Positions 24,357 through 37,100 of a DNA stretch of 64,000 nt are shown piece by piece. This DNA comes from Leptoclinus maculatus (taxonomy: Eukaryota; Chordata; Actinopteri; Perciformes; Stichaeidae): assembly GCA_032191485.1 (NCBI GenBank), contig JAVDOI010000013.1, positions 1,456,559 to 1,520,558 on the forward strand. Reading direction: 5' to 3'. The notes under the pieces were generated by a model. The model made no database searches and had not been told where the DNA came from. It saw nothing but the letters and a program-made list of their open reading frames with translations. Numbering within the stretch: the stretch's first letter is position 1; each line of letters begins with the position of its first letter. The translations under genes were made by a program, and so were the position numbers.

Positions 24357-25233
24357 TAGAAAGTGTCCAAACTTTTTTTTTGGGGGGTGAAAACAGCTGC
24401 CTGCTGTGGCTGGCAATGGGGTTTGTAAGTGTGGAGTCTTCTGTCGCTTCTCTACAAGCAGCCCTTTCACTCTGCATACAGTCCTTCATCTAATGGCAAT
24501 ACAGAAAATAGTGATGTTTAATAAACTGCAAAATCATGGCGCATCTTAAAATGTCAGGCGCTCACATCGAGTTCACACAAGACCATTTTTATTTTTTTTT
24601 TACTATTTCATGTTGTTTAGAAGAAACAGATCCATCACACTGTGCTGCCATAACAACAGAAGAAAAGAACATTTTCTCGTGGCGTGACACATCGTGATAT
24701 ACCAACAGTTAATGACTGCACAGTCCTCGGTCTTAAAAATGAACTGTGAATACCCCCAAAACCGTCTCCACTTCCCCTGCACACAGTGACTAGAGTACAG
24801 CACTGGTGTATTTCTTAGCTCTGCTGAAAATAAATGGCAGTGTGTGCTAGTGGGAGGCTGTCGTGCGGGGTTCGTGTGTGTGTGTGTGTGTGTGTGTGCG
24901 GGTGTGTATGTGTGTGTAATTACCGCCTCTCGCTCAGTGGTGGTGGTCTTGTCTCATTACCGACGTAGCGGGGTGTCCGTGCTTTCTCTGAACAGCGTGA
25001 TGTCGCCTGCCTCCCAGCCCCTTGAGCCGAGGACACGGACACAGAGGTGTCCAGTTGTCTCCTGCACCACCCCCCCCCCCTCCCCCCCAAGCTCCTGCCA
25101 CAACCGTACCTGAAAACCTGCTGCTAACTTGCCGCTAATGGGCATCCCCTGTGCAAATAAGGCCCTATTTTACCTCGGATACAGAGAGTGATGCATTCAC
25201 TTGGCCAGACCTATTATTCCCATTGCCTATAAT

Positions 25234-25264
<31 letters not shown>

Positions 25265-25437
25265 TGTTTTCACCACCTCCCTCTCTCCTCTTGCCTTGCC
25301 GTGTGTGACGCGGTCCTCCTCTCCTCATACAGAGGGAGTTGTTATCTCCAGTAGATAATAATAACACCGATCTAAAGGAGATTTTTTTGTGCCAGATAAA
25401 AAAAAAGAGAGAAAAGAATCAGAGTGGCTCCGGAATA

Positions 25438-25465
25438 TGCCTGCCTGCCTGCCTGCCTGCCTGCC
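25438..25465 (+). repeat. (TGCC)7 microsatellite
   Basis: Tetranucleotide repeat read directly. Confidence 0.93.
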
Positions 25466-26112
25466 AGCTCAGGTTGTTTTCCGTATTACAGTCGAGTTCG
25501 AGCTGTTTGGAAAGATGTGCTTCAAGCTACTGGTGCTGCATCAGGGATCTGGAACTGTGCCCTCGGGTGTGTTTCAGAGACCCCTGTTCTCACCTCCCGA
25601 TCACATCTGGCACCTCCAGCCAGGCTACGGAAGGTGTCTGTACTTGCTCAGTGGTAATTGCTAATGGTAATTACCAACCTTTTCCATGAACCAGGAGGCT
25701 TATATAAATAAATGACTGGTGAGGTGGCAATTTCCAGCAGTGCCCCCCGTATCTCTAACGCCGTCCTTCATCCTAATTCCACCACTGGGACCTCGGGTCT
25801 CGGGTTCTCTGGCCCGCAGACTGCTCCTATTATCTTCAACGGCTGCAGCTATTAGCCAACGCACTCATGTGCTGTATGTTGGCTCTGTTTTACGTTTTGG
25901 CCGGGCGAGTCGGTTCTACACAGCTCCACCAAGTCTCTCTCTCTCCCGATCATTTACTCCAAAGCCCCATGTGGACCGATACCCCCTGACCCCTTTTGAA
26001 ACTCTCTCAGAAAGCAGTGCTTCTAAAGTTGGTTCTTTGAGCCTCGTTACTACACTGCCACCACCGATGGGTCCATCTGCTGAGATTGAAGACTCGGCTC
26101 TGCATGACTACT

Positions 26113-26129
26113 CCCCCCCCCCCCCCCCC
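26113..26129 (+). repeat. 17-bp poly-C tract
   Basis: Unbroken run of 17 C. Confidence 0.95.
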
Positions 26130-26739
26130 TCCACTCCCCGCGGCACTCTCACCAAGGCCACCTGCATCGCACAGTCAGAAAATGGCTGAAATGGCTGCAG
26201 CGAGATTTGCCTCCAGTGCAATCCCCTCAACATGAGAGTTGACTTGTTAAAACGGGGGGGATTCAGCACTGCTGTGAGGGCAGGGGAGACAAAGAGAGAG
26301 AGAGGGGGAGGGACTGCAAGGTGGGAGAAAATAGCACGCGACAGTGACTCAACTAAAAGTCTTCCCTAATTAGGCGCCGGGCCTTCATTCAGCACATTTA
26401 TGGTCTAATAAAGCATGGAGCGTATACGTGGTGCACTGTGATTAAACAGACATTTGCTTTAATACGTGGTGGCTGGAACAGTACGTGGGGGCTGCTTCTG
26501 GAGATGTGCCACAGACACCAACAGCCTCTGCTCATCTTCTGGACTAATTATCTCGATGTTCTCGTCAGTCGTGATTTCAGCGCCCAAGCAGACAGCAGGA
26601 CGGTGCCTTAGCAAGCCGAGGCAGCCGCAGAAATTGTCAAAATAATTTAATCCATCTCCGGAGCATGCTAATGTAATTGGTTTTTGATTAATTGCGCCTG
26701 TGGAAAAAAAAAAAAAAAAAGACAAAAAGAAAAGCTTGC

Positions 26740-26774
<35 letters not shown>
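26740..26774 (+). repeat. (TGT)n trinucleotide microsatellite
   Basis: About 12 uninterrupted TGT units, shortly after a 17-A run. Confidence 0.95.
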
Positions 26775-26775
<1 letters not shown>

Positions 26776-27199
26776 CAGATTATAGTTCAATGAGATTCCT
26801 CAAAGTGATAGGTTGTAAACAGATCCCTTCATTTCAGCTTCTAATGAAAGGCTGCTCTTGAGATCTTCATGAAATGTCAGTTTCAATACTTTACGATCTG
26901 AGGTTCGCTTTTCACCTGCTTTGTGACCCCCTCATGAATACTGAAACATGTCAGTCACTGGAGCTTTACCCACAAAAAACATAGTTTCTGTTGCATAAAA
27001 TACAGATTTATAACATCTTCACTTGACATGTACACGTATTTAAACACAATAAAAACTAGTAATGTTTGTAAGACAACACACAGCAACATGTTGACCTGTC
27101 ACAGTAGAAAAAGTGTAAATTGTAAAATGAATGATGGCTGAACTGTCAACTTGTCAAATAAGGTGTTACACCCCCTGAGAAAGCTTGGTCAGTGGCCCC

Positions 27200-27370
27200 A
27201 CCAAACCAAAAACCAACGTGACTTATTTTAAGTAACGTGACATTATCAGGTTCAGCAGCCTACTGAACACAAATACAGGACTTTCACCCAGGAGACCAAT
27301 GTCTGTGTCCCGGGTGAAACCAAAAAGTCAGCGTTGACTTATTTTAAGTTACGTGATGTGATATAAAATG
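27200..27370 (+). repeat. Dispersed family 'CACCCAGGAGACC', most complete copy
   Basis: AGGACTTTCACCCAGGAGAC, GTGTCCCGGGTGAAACC, and AGTCAGCGTTGACTTATTTT then AAGTTACGTGATG lie in the same order as at 46.2 kb and, reversed, at 58.5 kb. A second partial unit (CCAACGTGACTTATTTTAAG, 27212-27231) precedes it, so two units may be arranged head to tail. No coding capacity was seen. Confidence 0.6.
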
Positions 27371-29054
27371 ACTTTGCCGGGGAAATAGTTTGTGGTTCTT
27401 TTGAATTGCATTGCATATTTCTATGATTTTGTCAATGAGGATTAGCTAATTATCAGTGATATTAAACATATCAGGGCAGTTTTCCAGTGATTGTGGGCAT
27501 TTCTTTTTTATGGTTTTACCTCCAAACTAAGTGTTTGGAGGTTCCTTGTTTGGATTTTGTTGTAGCAATGTTACAGTGTTGCCATATCTCAGCAATTAAT
27601 TTGACGTGTACAATGTTATCATAACCAATACTAATCAGATTCGTAGCAAACAGGAATTATCCTTTAAAAGCTCTCCTTCAGGCAAACAACACATTATTAT
27701 TAATTCCCGATATAAGCGCTGCACCGCACCGCAATCTCAGATCTGAACATTGTTTTGTGGCGCAGTAAAAGAGGCACTGCAGTGTCTGCAGGTTCTTTTC
27801 CCTTCAAACTCACTGACACTCTTCTGAGGTTTAGAAGTGGAGATGTTTGGCTGTATCTGCAAGCGTTTATGCAAGCGCAGGGAAGAGGGAGAGGCAGGAG
27901 GGAGGGACTGCACATGGAGCGACTGTGCCTCTGACAGACAGCGTTGAGGCGAGTCTCCGGTTCTCAAAGGGAGGCTGCCTATCTTTTGTAGAGACAGAGA
28001 CTGCAGGCTACCGTAGTCAGATGCAGAGCTCCACCACGAAAGGAAAGTTAATAGCTTGGCCTCCCTCAGACAAAAGAGAGAAAAGGAGCAGAGAGAGAGA
28101 GAGAGAGAGAGAGAGACAATGTGGTAAGGGTCCATTAGCATTCCTGCTCTCAACCTGACACTGACAGCTGACACTGACCCAGTGTCCAAGGTGAGCAGGA
28201 GACATGGCACAGGAAGCAGAACCCCCCCCCCCCCCCCCCCCCCCGAGGAGGAAAACGCTGTGTGTTTTTATGCTGTTCTGGGTTTCCTTTGTGGTCGCAG
28301 TTGAGTGGATCCTAAATGTCGTAGTTCTGCGGCACATGTAGATGACTTTGACCCTGTTCCACCCCAGCCATCCGTTTCCTTTGCCAGAAAGTGGGACAGC
28401 TACAAGCTCATTGGACTCGGGTCCTTTTAGGTGTTATAAAGCACAAACCAATGTATGGGGTTTTTTGGAAAGCTCTTTTTTTAAATGTGTATACGCCGTA
28501 CTAAGCAGTCAGACTGAGTTTTCTAAAAGCACGAACATGAGATGTACAAATTAAAAACGAGTGGGTTTTATGAGCTGTACATCTGGCATTTAGATGTGAT
28601 CTACGCTTCAGACGCAGGCGTCATGTCTACTTTTGCAATTTCTTTCCAATCGAGACGAGATTTGCTGAAATTGCATTCAAAGCCTTTGGCAGCTAATGAC
28701 GGACATCTGGGCCAGAACAGCAGGCAACCCCCACCTAAACAAAAAGCATGCAAATAATTATGTTAGTACACAGATTCATATGCTCCCCACTGCAAACATA
28801 TTGTCATTATCTCTCCCACTCCCTGCGCAACTTTCAGATGTGATTTGAATTAGTGACTCCACCAGTCACACAGCGGGGCGAGGCACAGACAGGGAGAGTG
28901 GGAAAAGCGACAAGTTTTAATTGCTCTTGTCTTGCAAGTGCTGAGCTGAGCTGGTTTCAGGACCCAAGGATGCCCTCTGGAATTGGAGGGGGGGGGGGGC
29001 AAAACATCCCAAAATGTTGAGGTCACAGGTTCAAACCCTGCAGAAACCAGTAAC
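27371..29054. other. Noncoding stretch with simple repeats
   Basis: Contains (GA)13 at 28091-28116, a 22-C tract at 28223-28244 and a 12-G tract at 28988-28999. AGGTTCAAACCCT at about 29027-29039 looks like an isolated tRNA B-box, but no matching A-box or cloverleaf was found upstream. Confidence 0.5.
28223..28244 (+). repeat. 22-bp poly-C tract
   Basis: Unbroken run of 22 C. Confidence 0.95.
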
Positions 29055-29348
29055 GGTGAATGGTGACTGGACCTGTACTTGTATAACGCTTCTCTAGTCT
29101 TCTGACCACTCAAAGCACTTTAACACTTACAGGTCATTAGTACACTGACGACAGGGACTACCATGCAAGGTGCCACCTACCTATCAGGGTCGGTCTAAGC
29201 ATTTACACCCAATCACACACCAATGGCACAGCCTTCAGGAGCAATTTGGGGTTACCGGTAAGTGTCTTGCCCAAGGACACATCGACATGGACTAGAGATA
29301 CAACTGAAATTGAGGGACGACCCGTTCTACCTTCTGAGCCACACAGTT
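29055..29348 (-). mobile_element. tRNA-headed SINE, near full length, antisense
   Basis: Read on the minus strand, the element begins TGTGTGGCTCAGAAGGTAGA (A-box-like) and CGGGTCGTCC. It continues TGTCCTTGGGCAAGACACTT, CCCCAAATTGCTCCTGAAGG, CTGTGCCATTGGTGTGTGA, GGTGGCACCTTGCATGGTAG and GTGCTTTGAGTGGTCAGAAG, and ends near ACAAGTACAGGTCCAGTCAC. This is the order of a common teleost SINE. The B-box is degraded, so Pol III promoter activity is unlikely. The head and the 'TGTCCTTG..CAAGACACT' block are shared with the sense copy at 58.69 kb, but the 3' tails differ. Confidence 0.7.
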
Positions 29349-29394
29349 TCCTTTTAGGGAAATGCTCTGAGCTTTTATTGTGAAAGGTAAGAAC

Positions 29395-29570
29395 AGCTGA
29401 GTAAATCTGGCCAAAAGTCAAAGCTGACTCATTTTATGTTACATAATGTATTTCACTAATGGCAAGTTACAAAGGTTACGTAAAATATGTACTTCTTTCA
29501 ACCCAAACCACAATATTAGTCTTAATCTAACCAAGTAGTTACGCTGGCTCAACCTAAAGTTGTTTTGTTT
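29395..29570 (+). repeat. Dispersed family copy, downstream half
   Basis: CCAAAAGTCAAAGCTGACTC, ATTTTATGTTACATAATG, then CAACCCAAACCACAATATTA and CTAACCAAGTAGTTACG. It joins the 'GTTGACTTATTTTAAGTTACGTGA' core of the 27.2-kb copy to the 'AACCCAAACCATGATCTT' part seen at 3.2 and 58.35 kb, showing that these belong to one family. Confidence 0.5.
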
Positions 29571-32500
29571 AAATTCACAACGTAGCCGGATCAGTTTGGC
29601 TCGCCTGAAGCATTACAATGGACGGAACGGATTCATGGTTTTAGACATGAAGTTGTGTAGTTTATGTCGCAGAACAACACGTTTTCAGAACTACTTGAAC
29701 CACAGATATTATTTTCTGAAGGAATCAAAAAAACCAAAGTGGGAAGAAATGTGATTATGAATCTTATAATGTCTCATTGTTAAACAGTACAACACGGTGC
29801 TGATTCGGTGCATAGACACATGTTGTGTAGACTTTGGCCAGTACAAAAAGCCTTGGCACACAGTGAGCTACGAATGTGGCTGAAAATACAACACGAGTCA
29901 TGCCTACAGAAAATCAAATGTCAATAACAGAAAGTTACAGCTTCCCACGCTGTTTGATTGCCAGCGGATTCATTCTTTGTTTACTTCACCACAGAGCACG
30001 TACGAATACAAAACACAGGTTAAGAGACTAGATTTAGCTAATTACTGTTTATTTACTGTACAGATTATTGTTTCTAAAGACATTCCAATTAACTTCTCTC
30101 AGCTATGAGAGGCGTTTGTGTGGACGGGTGGTGGTGGTGTGTTCTGTTCTGTTCTCACTTTTAGAAAGTGGAACTTTCTGACAACTTGCGAGAAAAGCGG
30201 AAAGCAGATGTTTTGAGGTCGATGGCAAGTCACAGAGAGAACTCCCCGCAGTAATTTTCTTGCACTCTGGAGGAGTCTGCTACGTTGAAATCAAGGTTCT
30301 TTCTGCAATTTTCAACAGCAATCAATAGCGTTTGCGATGCCGTATGTGTCAGATATGCAATTAAGTGTGTGTTTTGAGTGACTGTAATTCGTGGTGACGG
30401 ACAACATCCTCTGAAATTCAGTTCTTTCAGACCCGAGCTCTCGTATTCAGTCGCCTTGATTTGTTTTTTTAAATGTCAAAGGTCAAGTTACAAAAGGTGG
30501 GTTGCATCAATTTTTCTGCTAACTTTGTTTGCAGAAGGTTAACACTGCAGATTACACAGTGACTGGCCGTCTTCGCCCTTGATCCAGTCCACCGGGTTGC
30601 TTTTGGTTTTTGAAATGAAAAATACAGCCTCGTGCACCGAATGTTTCATGGAGAGGTTCTGATGGGTTACCGTCTCCCAACCCGGCAGCACGGAATTAAA
30701 ATGAAGACCGCTCCAGTTTTTAGCTTTCTATCTTCGCGATTCTTCAACTCCTCCAATAATTGCCAGCGCCGTGCGAGTGCAGGGGGAGAGTCACAGAGTG
30801 ATGTGTGACGGTGTAAGAGAAGAGTGCACTTTGCCGAGGACCACTGCAGCTTTTTCCACTATGTATCTGTGACTCCCATCTCCCGTATCTCACCTTCGGA
30901 GAAGCACCAGACTCGCGTTATTACCCCGAGAACATCCTGCGTATTTCAGGTGGTCTGATAATGTGAAATGTACTGACAGGACTGAACTAAAGTGGTTCTG
31001 CCCGAAGAATGTGCAGAGCTCCTCATTAGACCACTTAGCACTGTATGCGTCGTCTTTGAAACCCGCGCCTCTCATCCCTCCTGATGCATGAAATTTATGT
31101 ATACAGAACAAGTCCAGTGTTGACCCTGACTCTTAATTTCAAAGTACCATATCGCAGTGTTTCGGAAAATTTGCATAATATTCCAAGTCTGCATGTACAG
31201 CACGAAGGATTATCTGATAGAACACGGGCAGTATATGATGTCTTGTCTGTTCACATCAAATCACACATTACTCCTGTACACCCTGCAGTCCGCATATTAC
31301 AATTTCTTTACGTGTGTTTTTCCCTTTTGATCAAATGCTGTTGTCAGAGGACTGGACAGGTGACCCCTGGGCAGCGTGAGTGGAGATCTCTTTAGGGTTC
31401 GCGTGATTTTACCTGGCAAGGTGTTGTCTCTCCCCATTAGCCGTGCAACCAATCACCAGTAATTCAAACATATTACCGCGAGGTCTGTGCATTTCCAACC
31501 CTAAGAGCTTTTGCGATAGAGATGACTATTACCCAAGACAAAATAAAAAAAAGCATGTTTGTTGTTCTTCCCTTTGATAACCTTAAGTTACAATAAAAAT
31601 AATGTACCTGCCACTCAAGATATTGAGCATGATCGGGAGCAGTGTGTGGTTGCGTGGAGAGTGCACAAAATGGTTTGAGTGCTTGGACAAAAGGAGGGCT
31701 GATGGACAGGTTTGAGTTGTGGTTTAAGCATCTGAAAACAAACAAAAGCTTTATTAGATTACCCAAGGAAGGAGAAACAAGGATTTCTTCTCTTTTATTT
31801 ATTTAAGAGCAAGTTTAAATCTTAATCTGAGAGCATGTTGGAGGGAAGTCATCGCTCACAACCCCGTGCCTCTCCTGACTTTATATCTACAAGAAGGCAG
31901 AGCTGTTTTTAATTAATCTACCGAGTTTACGGCTCCAGCTGTTCGTTCATGCCGGCGCATGTGAGCTTCCCCTCGCTTTATTTGTCTTCTCGCTAAGTGT
32001 GACCTCCCTCTGCTCACCTGTTCCCCTTCATTTCCCTCACCCTGCGTATTCAGTTACCGGCTTTGTGACGCGCCGTCGCACATTTCTCTTCTATTCAAAT
32101 TGACAACAGCGAGGCACTTTTAACACCATCGGATCATCTTCATGATTCACACTGGGAGAGCTACTACTGAGGGTTTGTAAACAGCACGGGTCTCATCGGT
32201 GGGGTCAGGGGGGGTTAGAGTGACCCGGACCGTCTCCTTATACATCATATCCCATGTGTTTCTCATTTCCTGCACATGAATGCAGTTGTGTACTCTGTGT
32301 TCTCACAGGCAGAGAGCACAACAATCCAACAACAACAGCTCCTCTAATCTCCTTCAAAATGCAGCAAATGTGCCTGATTGGCAGGATTTCTCTGTTATTT
32401 GTTGAGTGATTTCAGCACATCAACACCGAAAGCAGTTGTGACTGTTGACCGGAGTTAATCTCAAACTGCCTGTAAACAAGCGCATAATTCACGATGAACT

Positions 32501-34056
32501 GCAACCAGCCTGGTGTTAAAACGACCCGCTCGGGATTAACACTGCAGTCTCTCATGTCGCAAACTTCTGCTTTGCCAGCTGAGCTTAATGCAAAGAAATG
32601 TGAGAGTCATTACAGCTGTCTCCTGGAGCAAGCGTATGCATAGAGATGGAAGACTACAGGACTGTGGTTGCTTGTCACAACAAATGTTTTAGTTCAATTC
32701 TAAATTTAAGCACCAAAATCATATTTTACCACGTCTGCATGGAGAATTTGCGACAACATACGACAGGTAAGTTGGATTTCACACATCAAACTGTGATAGT
32801 ACTACTAGTGTTTCATATTTATTCTCATTATTATCCACCCAGGATCTTCCTCGTTGCCAGTGTTTTGGTACATTTTGTAGAAAGTAAGAATGAAAGCTCC
32901 AAGTAAAGAGATACAAATGAAACACCAAAGTAAAAGTAAAGTCACAACTTCATAAAGAGTTAAATTTGGAACTACTAATTCAAAGGGAGTTCTGTTTCCA
33001 TAAATGCAGTGTTCGGGGCCAATTTACACGTTCAAATTGTGTCGTTAGAATGTCAGACACAGATTTGGTTAAGACAATTAGAAACAAAACAGGAACATCG
33101 TGCATTTGCACATCGCTGATTAAGTTCTTAGGAATATGAAGCATCTGGAGTCAGCAGAACAAGTTCAAAATGAAACAAAGCAGCGTGCGTCTGTAGATGG
33201 GCTCGTAATAAAGGCGATGAGGTTTCAAAACAATGCAACCTTTATGAACCAAGGTCAGACACCTTTGGATCGAACAGATGGCTTCTGCCACAAACACCCG
33301 ACATGATACAGTCTAATTGGCAGTAACATATTATTTATCGGCCATTTACCGAATTGGTCAATTAGGTTAATAGGTGACTTCACTGTTTACTCTGATTTAC
33401 AAACCTGCAACTCATGAGCACCTGCCTAATGCCGGGTAATAACAATCACCCATCATACGGATGGTTAAAGAGCATATATAAACCATTACCCGAAGAACTC
33501 TGTGGACTCTTGCATGGTCAAATATTCAGCGTGATGTTACGGCTGCAGCTTTACCTCTTTGAACTGTGACACGTTTGAATAGATATCACCATAATCACCA
33601 TGACCCGGGTGATTAGTTACATTAAGGTCATTTTTACAAGTTTACAAGAGATCTACAGACGCGTATAGATAGTAAAGTAAAAAACTACTAGTCCCCACTA
33701 GTCTAAAAGAAGACATGTTATAGAAGTAAAGCAGCCCAAACTCTCTCACCTTCAAAAATAATCATTTTTCATTTCAAAGGAAAATCAGTTTTGGTGTCAA
33801 ATTTGATGGGACACTTAGAATCTGTCTGACCTAAGAACCGGACTCACACTCATTTCGACCAGTTTCTTCATGTCAAGGTGCAACTGAACCCATGGAGAGA
33901 GAGCGTTCGGCAGTCTGAAGAGCTCCAGGCTAGTTATCTTTGAACCGGGATCCATATGGTGCCTCGCTTTCTCTTGACAAGAGCTCTGCCCGTCTTGGCG
34001 GTGAGCTCCGGATCTCTCGCCGTAACAGGCAGACGGGGGGGGGGGCTGCAACTTAG
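29571..34056. other. Long single-copy-looking noncoding stretch
   Basis: No exon, RNA or known repeat was recognised over about 4.5 kb. Short frames on both strands lack domains. One 11-G tract lies at 34035-34045. Confidence 0.45.
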
Positions 34057-34144
34057 GGGGATGTGGAGGAGGAGGGATGTGGAGGAGGAGGGATGTGGAG
34101 GAGGAGGGATGTGGAGGAGGGTTCCTCGGCGGCGGCGGCGGCGA
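34057..34144 (+). repeat. 16-bp minisatellite plus (CGG)n
   Basis: The unit GGATGTGGAGGAGGAG starts at 34059 and recurs at 16-bp spacing for about four copies. It is followed by CGG repeats at about 34129-34143. Open frames across it are low complexity on both strands. Confidence 0.85.
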
Positions 34145-37100
34145 AGCCCTAGCTGACACCCCGGTGTCGTTCGCAGCGTGATTCCCGTCACCTTTGGCTT
34201 AATGAACACCCTGAGCTGTCACAATGCTCCTCACGTATCCCAGAATCCTCTTCACTTTGTTTATTTATTCATTATCTCTTATGCTCTTCTAATAAGGTGG
34301 GGCCTGTGTGAGACACACTGAGCGACGAGGCGTCTGCGGAGGATCTGAATGGAGGCACTGTGTCGGGCGGCGTTGAAGGGTAATGGGCCCACCCACAGGC
34401 TGACAGATCTATACGGGTGATTAACGAACACCCTCGGGACAAATGCAACAGGGGGCGAGGGCGTACACGTGTGTGTGCTCATGGATGCTTTTAGATACTT
34501 TCTTTTTAGTTTCATTTCACTCAGTCTAATTTCAGCTACGAGAGACTGTACACAGAGAAACACGAACGACCGCGAGCCAATAGGTCTGTCCTCTTGCTCA
34601 CTCATTGCCTCGCACAGCGCGCCTCCCGAGGTAATCTGGATCATTTTGCCCACAAACATGCGCATGTTTGAGGATGCTGACAGGCTGAGCAGCTTCTATC
34701 AATCTAAATAACATTCAGTGATGTAGCCCATACATTTTCTCTGCCTGAATGACCCCCCCCCCCGGAGAGTGAGTGTTCACAAAAAGCAACTAGTCCTCAG
34801 ACGGTGAGATATGCTGGAAACATGAAGGCCTATTTCATCGAGCTATATAAAGGCCAGGTTGACGGGGTTCTAAAAATATGGTGGTCTTACATTTCTAGAC
34901 ATTCTTGGCTCTAATAAAGGAATGCAGCGGCTCATTGTTCTACTTTTTTCCCTATGATGTGTTCTGTTATGCCTGTCCTGAATTCCAAAGGGGGGGGGGG
35001 GGCATCCTTCTCCCTATCACTTTCCACAACACTCTCTCTCTGTCTCTCTCTCTCTGTCTCTGTCTCTCCTAATCTCCCTTTTATTGCAACGTTTCCACCG
35101 ACGTCTTCAACTGCGCGACTCCTCCCATTCGTCACATCTTGTTCCACTATTCCCAGCAGGCAGTGTGGCGCTTTCAGACCTCTGGCTTTCACAATCCGAG
35201 CATAATTTATCTTGCTCGTGATCGAAATCACGCCTGGGCCGTAACTTTTCCTCTGGCAGAATGTTTATGTGTTTAACGCCAGATTGCCAACTTCGTTCTG
35301 TACACAGCAGATGCGTAACACTATAAAGGATGGCGATGATGATGATGATGGATGATAATGACGATGTCAAGGCTGGCAGAGGATTCCAGAGCAACGAGGA
35401 TATTGGGGTTAAAGCCCATATGGAAAAGGTTAAATGATTGCTCGCCTACCCCCCACCCACTTTTTTGAAAATGACAAACAAGCAGGGCAGCAAAGAAGCG
35501 AACGCCCCTCCGTGGTATCAGTAAGTCAGGCTGCTTTCATTTAAACTCCCCCATCTTCCTTCAATTTTTGACTCTTTCTGTATACATCATCCTCATTCTG
35601 TCACATCCATCTGCTGGTCATTAGCTGTATTCTGTCATTGCAGGATTAAGGGGGAAAAGCGAAGAGCTTGAGCGGCTCCAAGCAGCCGACACAAGTAGCA
35701 ATAACAGCCCCAGCCGAGGTGCCTTGTTTTCAAAACCGCTGACCTTCATCAGACATATGCTCCTATGAGTGGGACGCCGGAGAAGCATATGCAGATATGT
35801 GACACTTAATGCTCCGCGTCCCAGGCATCTATTAACGGCCACTGGCTCGCGTCTTCCGCTGGGGGATTGCCACGCGGGTGCTCCGAGCTGAGCACAAGCG
35901 TGTTGCGTTGCTTATTCTGCTAATGGTGTGGCTCCTCCTCCTTCATTTTGCATGTTTTACGGCCCACCAGCATGCTGACACGGTTTGATTGCTTGATCAC
36001 TTCCTATATGGCGAACATGAGCAGGGGTTGTTGTTGTGTCTATGAGGAAGACAGAGGGTTGAAACAGTCGGGCCTGTTACTGAGGCCAGAGACAGAGGAA
36101 GAGACACTTAGTTCTCTATTCAGTTAGCTTTGGGAGAACAAAACTAAATGCAATTTGTATTTGAAAATTGGCCATTGTCTTTTGGAAAATTGTTCACATG
36201 ACATTGGCCAGAATCTGCAGACGGCCCAAGGACACAGAAGAAAAGACATATCTCACATGCATACTGACTTGTTTTCATGATTATGGTTAAAAAAACCAAA
36301 AAAAAACCAGAAAAAAAGATTGAGCCTGAATCATAATCTGGCAATAAGCATGAGCATGAAATTGAAAATGATTTGAATGCGACTGGAATGAATGCCACTT
36401 ACTTTGTTTTTAAACAATACATACCTCTGATCAACTCAAGTCTTGTTTTCATGCTGATAAACAAGTCTTTCTTTCGGACAATGGGGTCTCTGGGTGGCTC
36501 TCGCCAGCCCCTATGTCTGATTGTCTGTTATGATGGCCGCCTTAACGCTCTGTTCCTAAACTGTGTTTTTTTGTTCTAATATTTGCACATTTCCAATATG
36601 TGCTCATTGACATTTGGATTTCCCAAAGAGTGTCGAGGCAGGATGCCAGTACCCTTTTTTTTTTTTCCCTCTCCGTCCCCTCCGAGCATGAATTTATAAA
36701 TTGAAAAACCAGGCAAAAATGACCTTAATCCGCTCTCCGTCATTCTGCAGGAAATGTTCACGCTCTGCAGGGACTGCGTTTACAGCCACCATCTGTTGCA
36801 TTTTTTCATTAACAAAATCTATTTCTTCATTTAACCATGCATGCTCAGACAATACTATGGCTCCCATAACACCCCTAAATCCTGGATTGGAAAAGAATGA
36901 AAACACCAACTTGCCATAGAGAACATGTTTTCAGATTAGTGCTGTAATTGCAAGTATAATGCAAGTATATTAATCAAGGATTATGGCGATGACATTTTGT
37001 ATGTATTCAGGTAACAGGGGGGGGGGGGGGGGGGGGGGGGCAGCAAATTCATCAAATAGAGCTGAGTCAGAACGGGGCCTTAGAATAACGTGATGTGATG

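Larger units (their letters stand above)
24357..27199. other. Noncoding stretch rich in simple repeats
   Basis: Contains (TG)13 at 24873-24898, an 11-C tract at 25070-25080, (CT)13 at 25234-25259, (TGCC)7 at 25438-25465, a 17-C tract at 26113-26129, a 17-A tract at about 26704-26720 and (TGT)n at 26740-26774. A 156-codon open frame at 25719-26189 is Ser/Pro/Leu-rich, includes the poly-C tract and has no recognisable domain. Confidence 0.55.

Noticed and set aside
25719..26189. 156-codon plus-strand open frame
   Set aside because: Low-complexity Ser/Pro/Leu composition, crosses a 17-C tract and shows no domain.
27737..28210. 157-codon minus-strand open frame
   Set aside because: Runs through the (GA)13 microsatellite; the rest is Ser/Leu-rich without any recognisable motif.
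29027..29039. tRNA B-box-like AGGTTCAAACCCT
   Set aside because: No A-box at a suitable distance and no cloverleaf could be drawn, so it is not called a tRNA gene.
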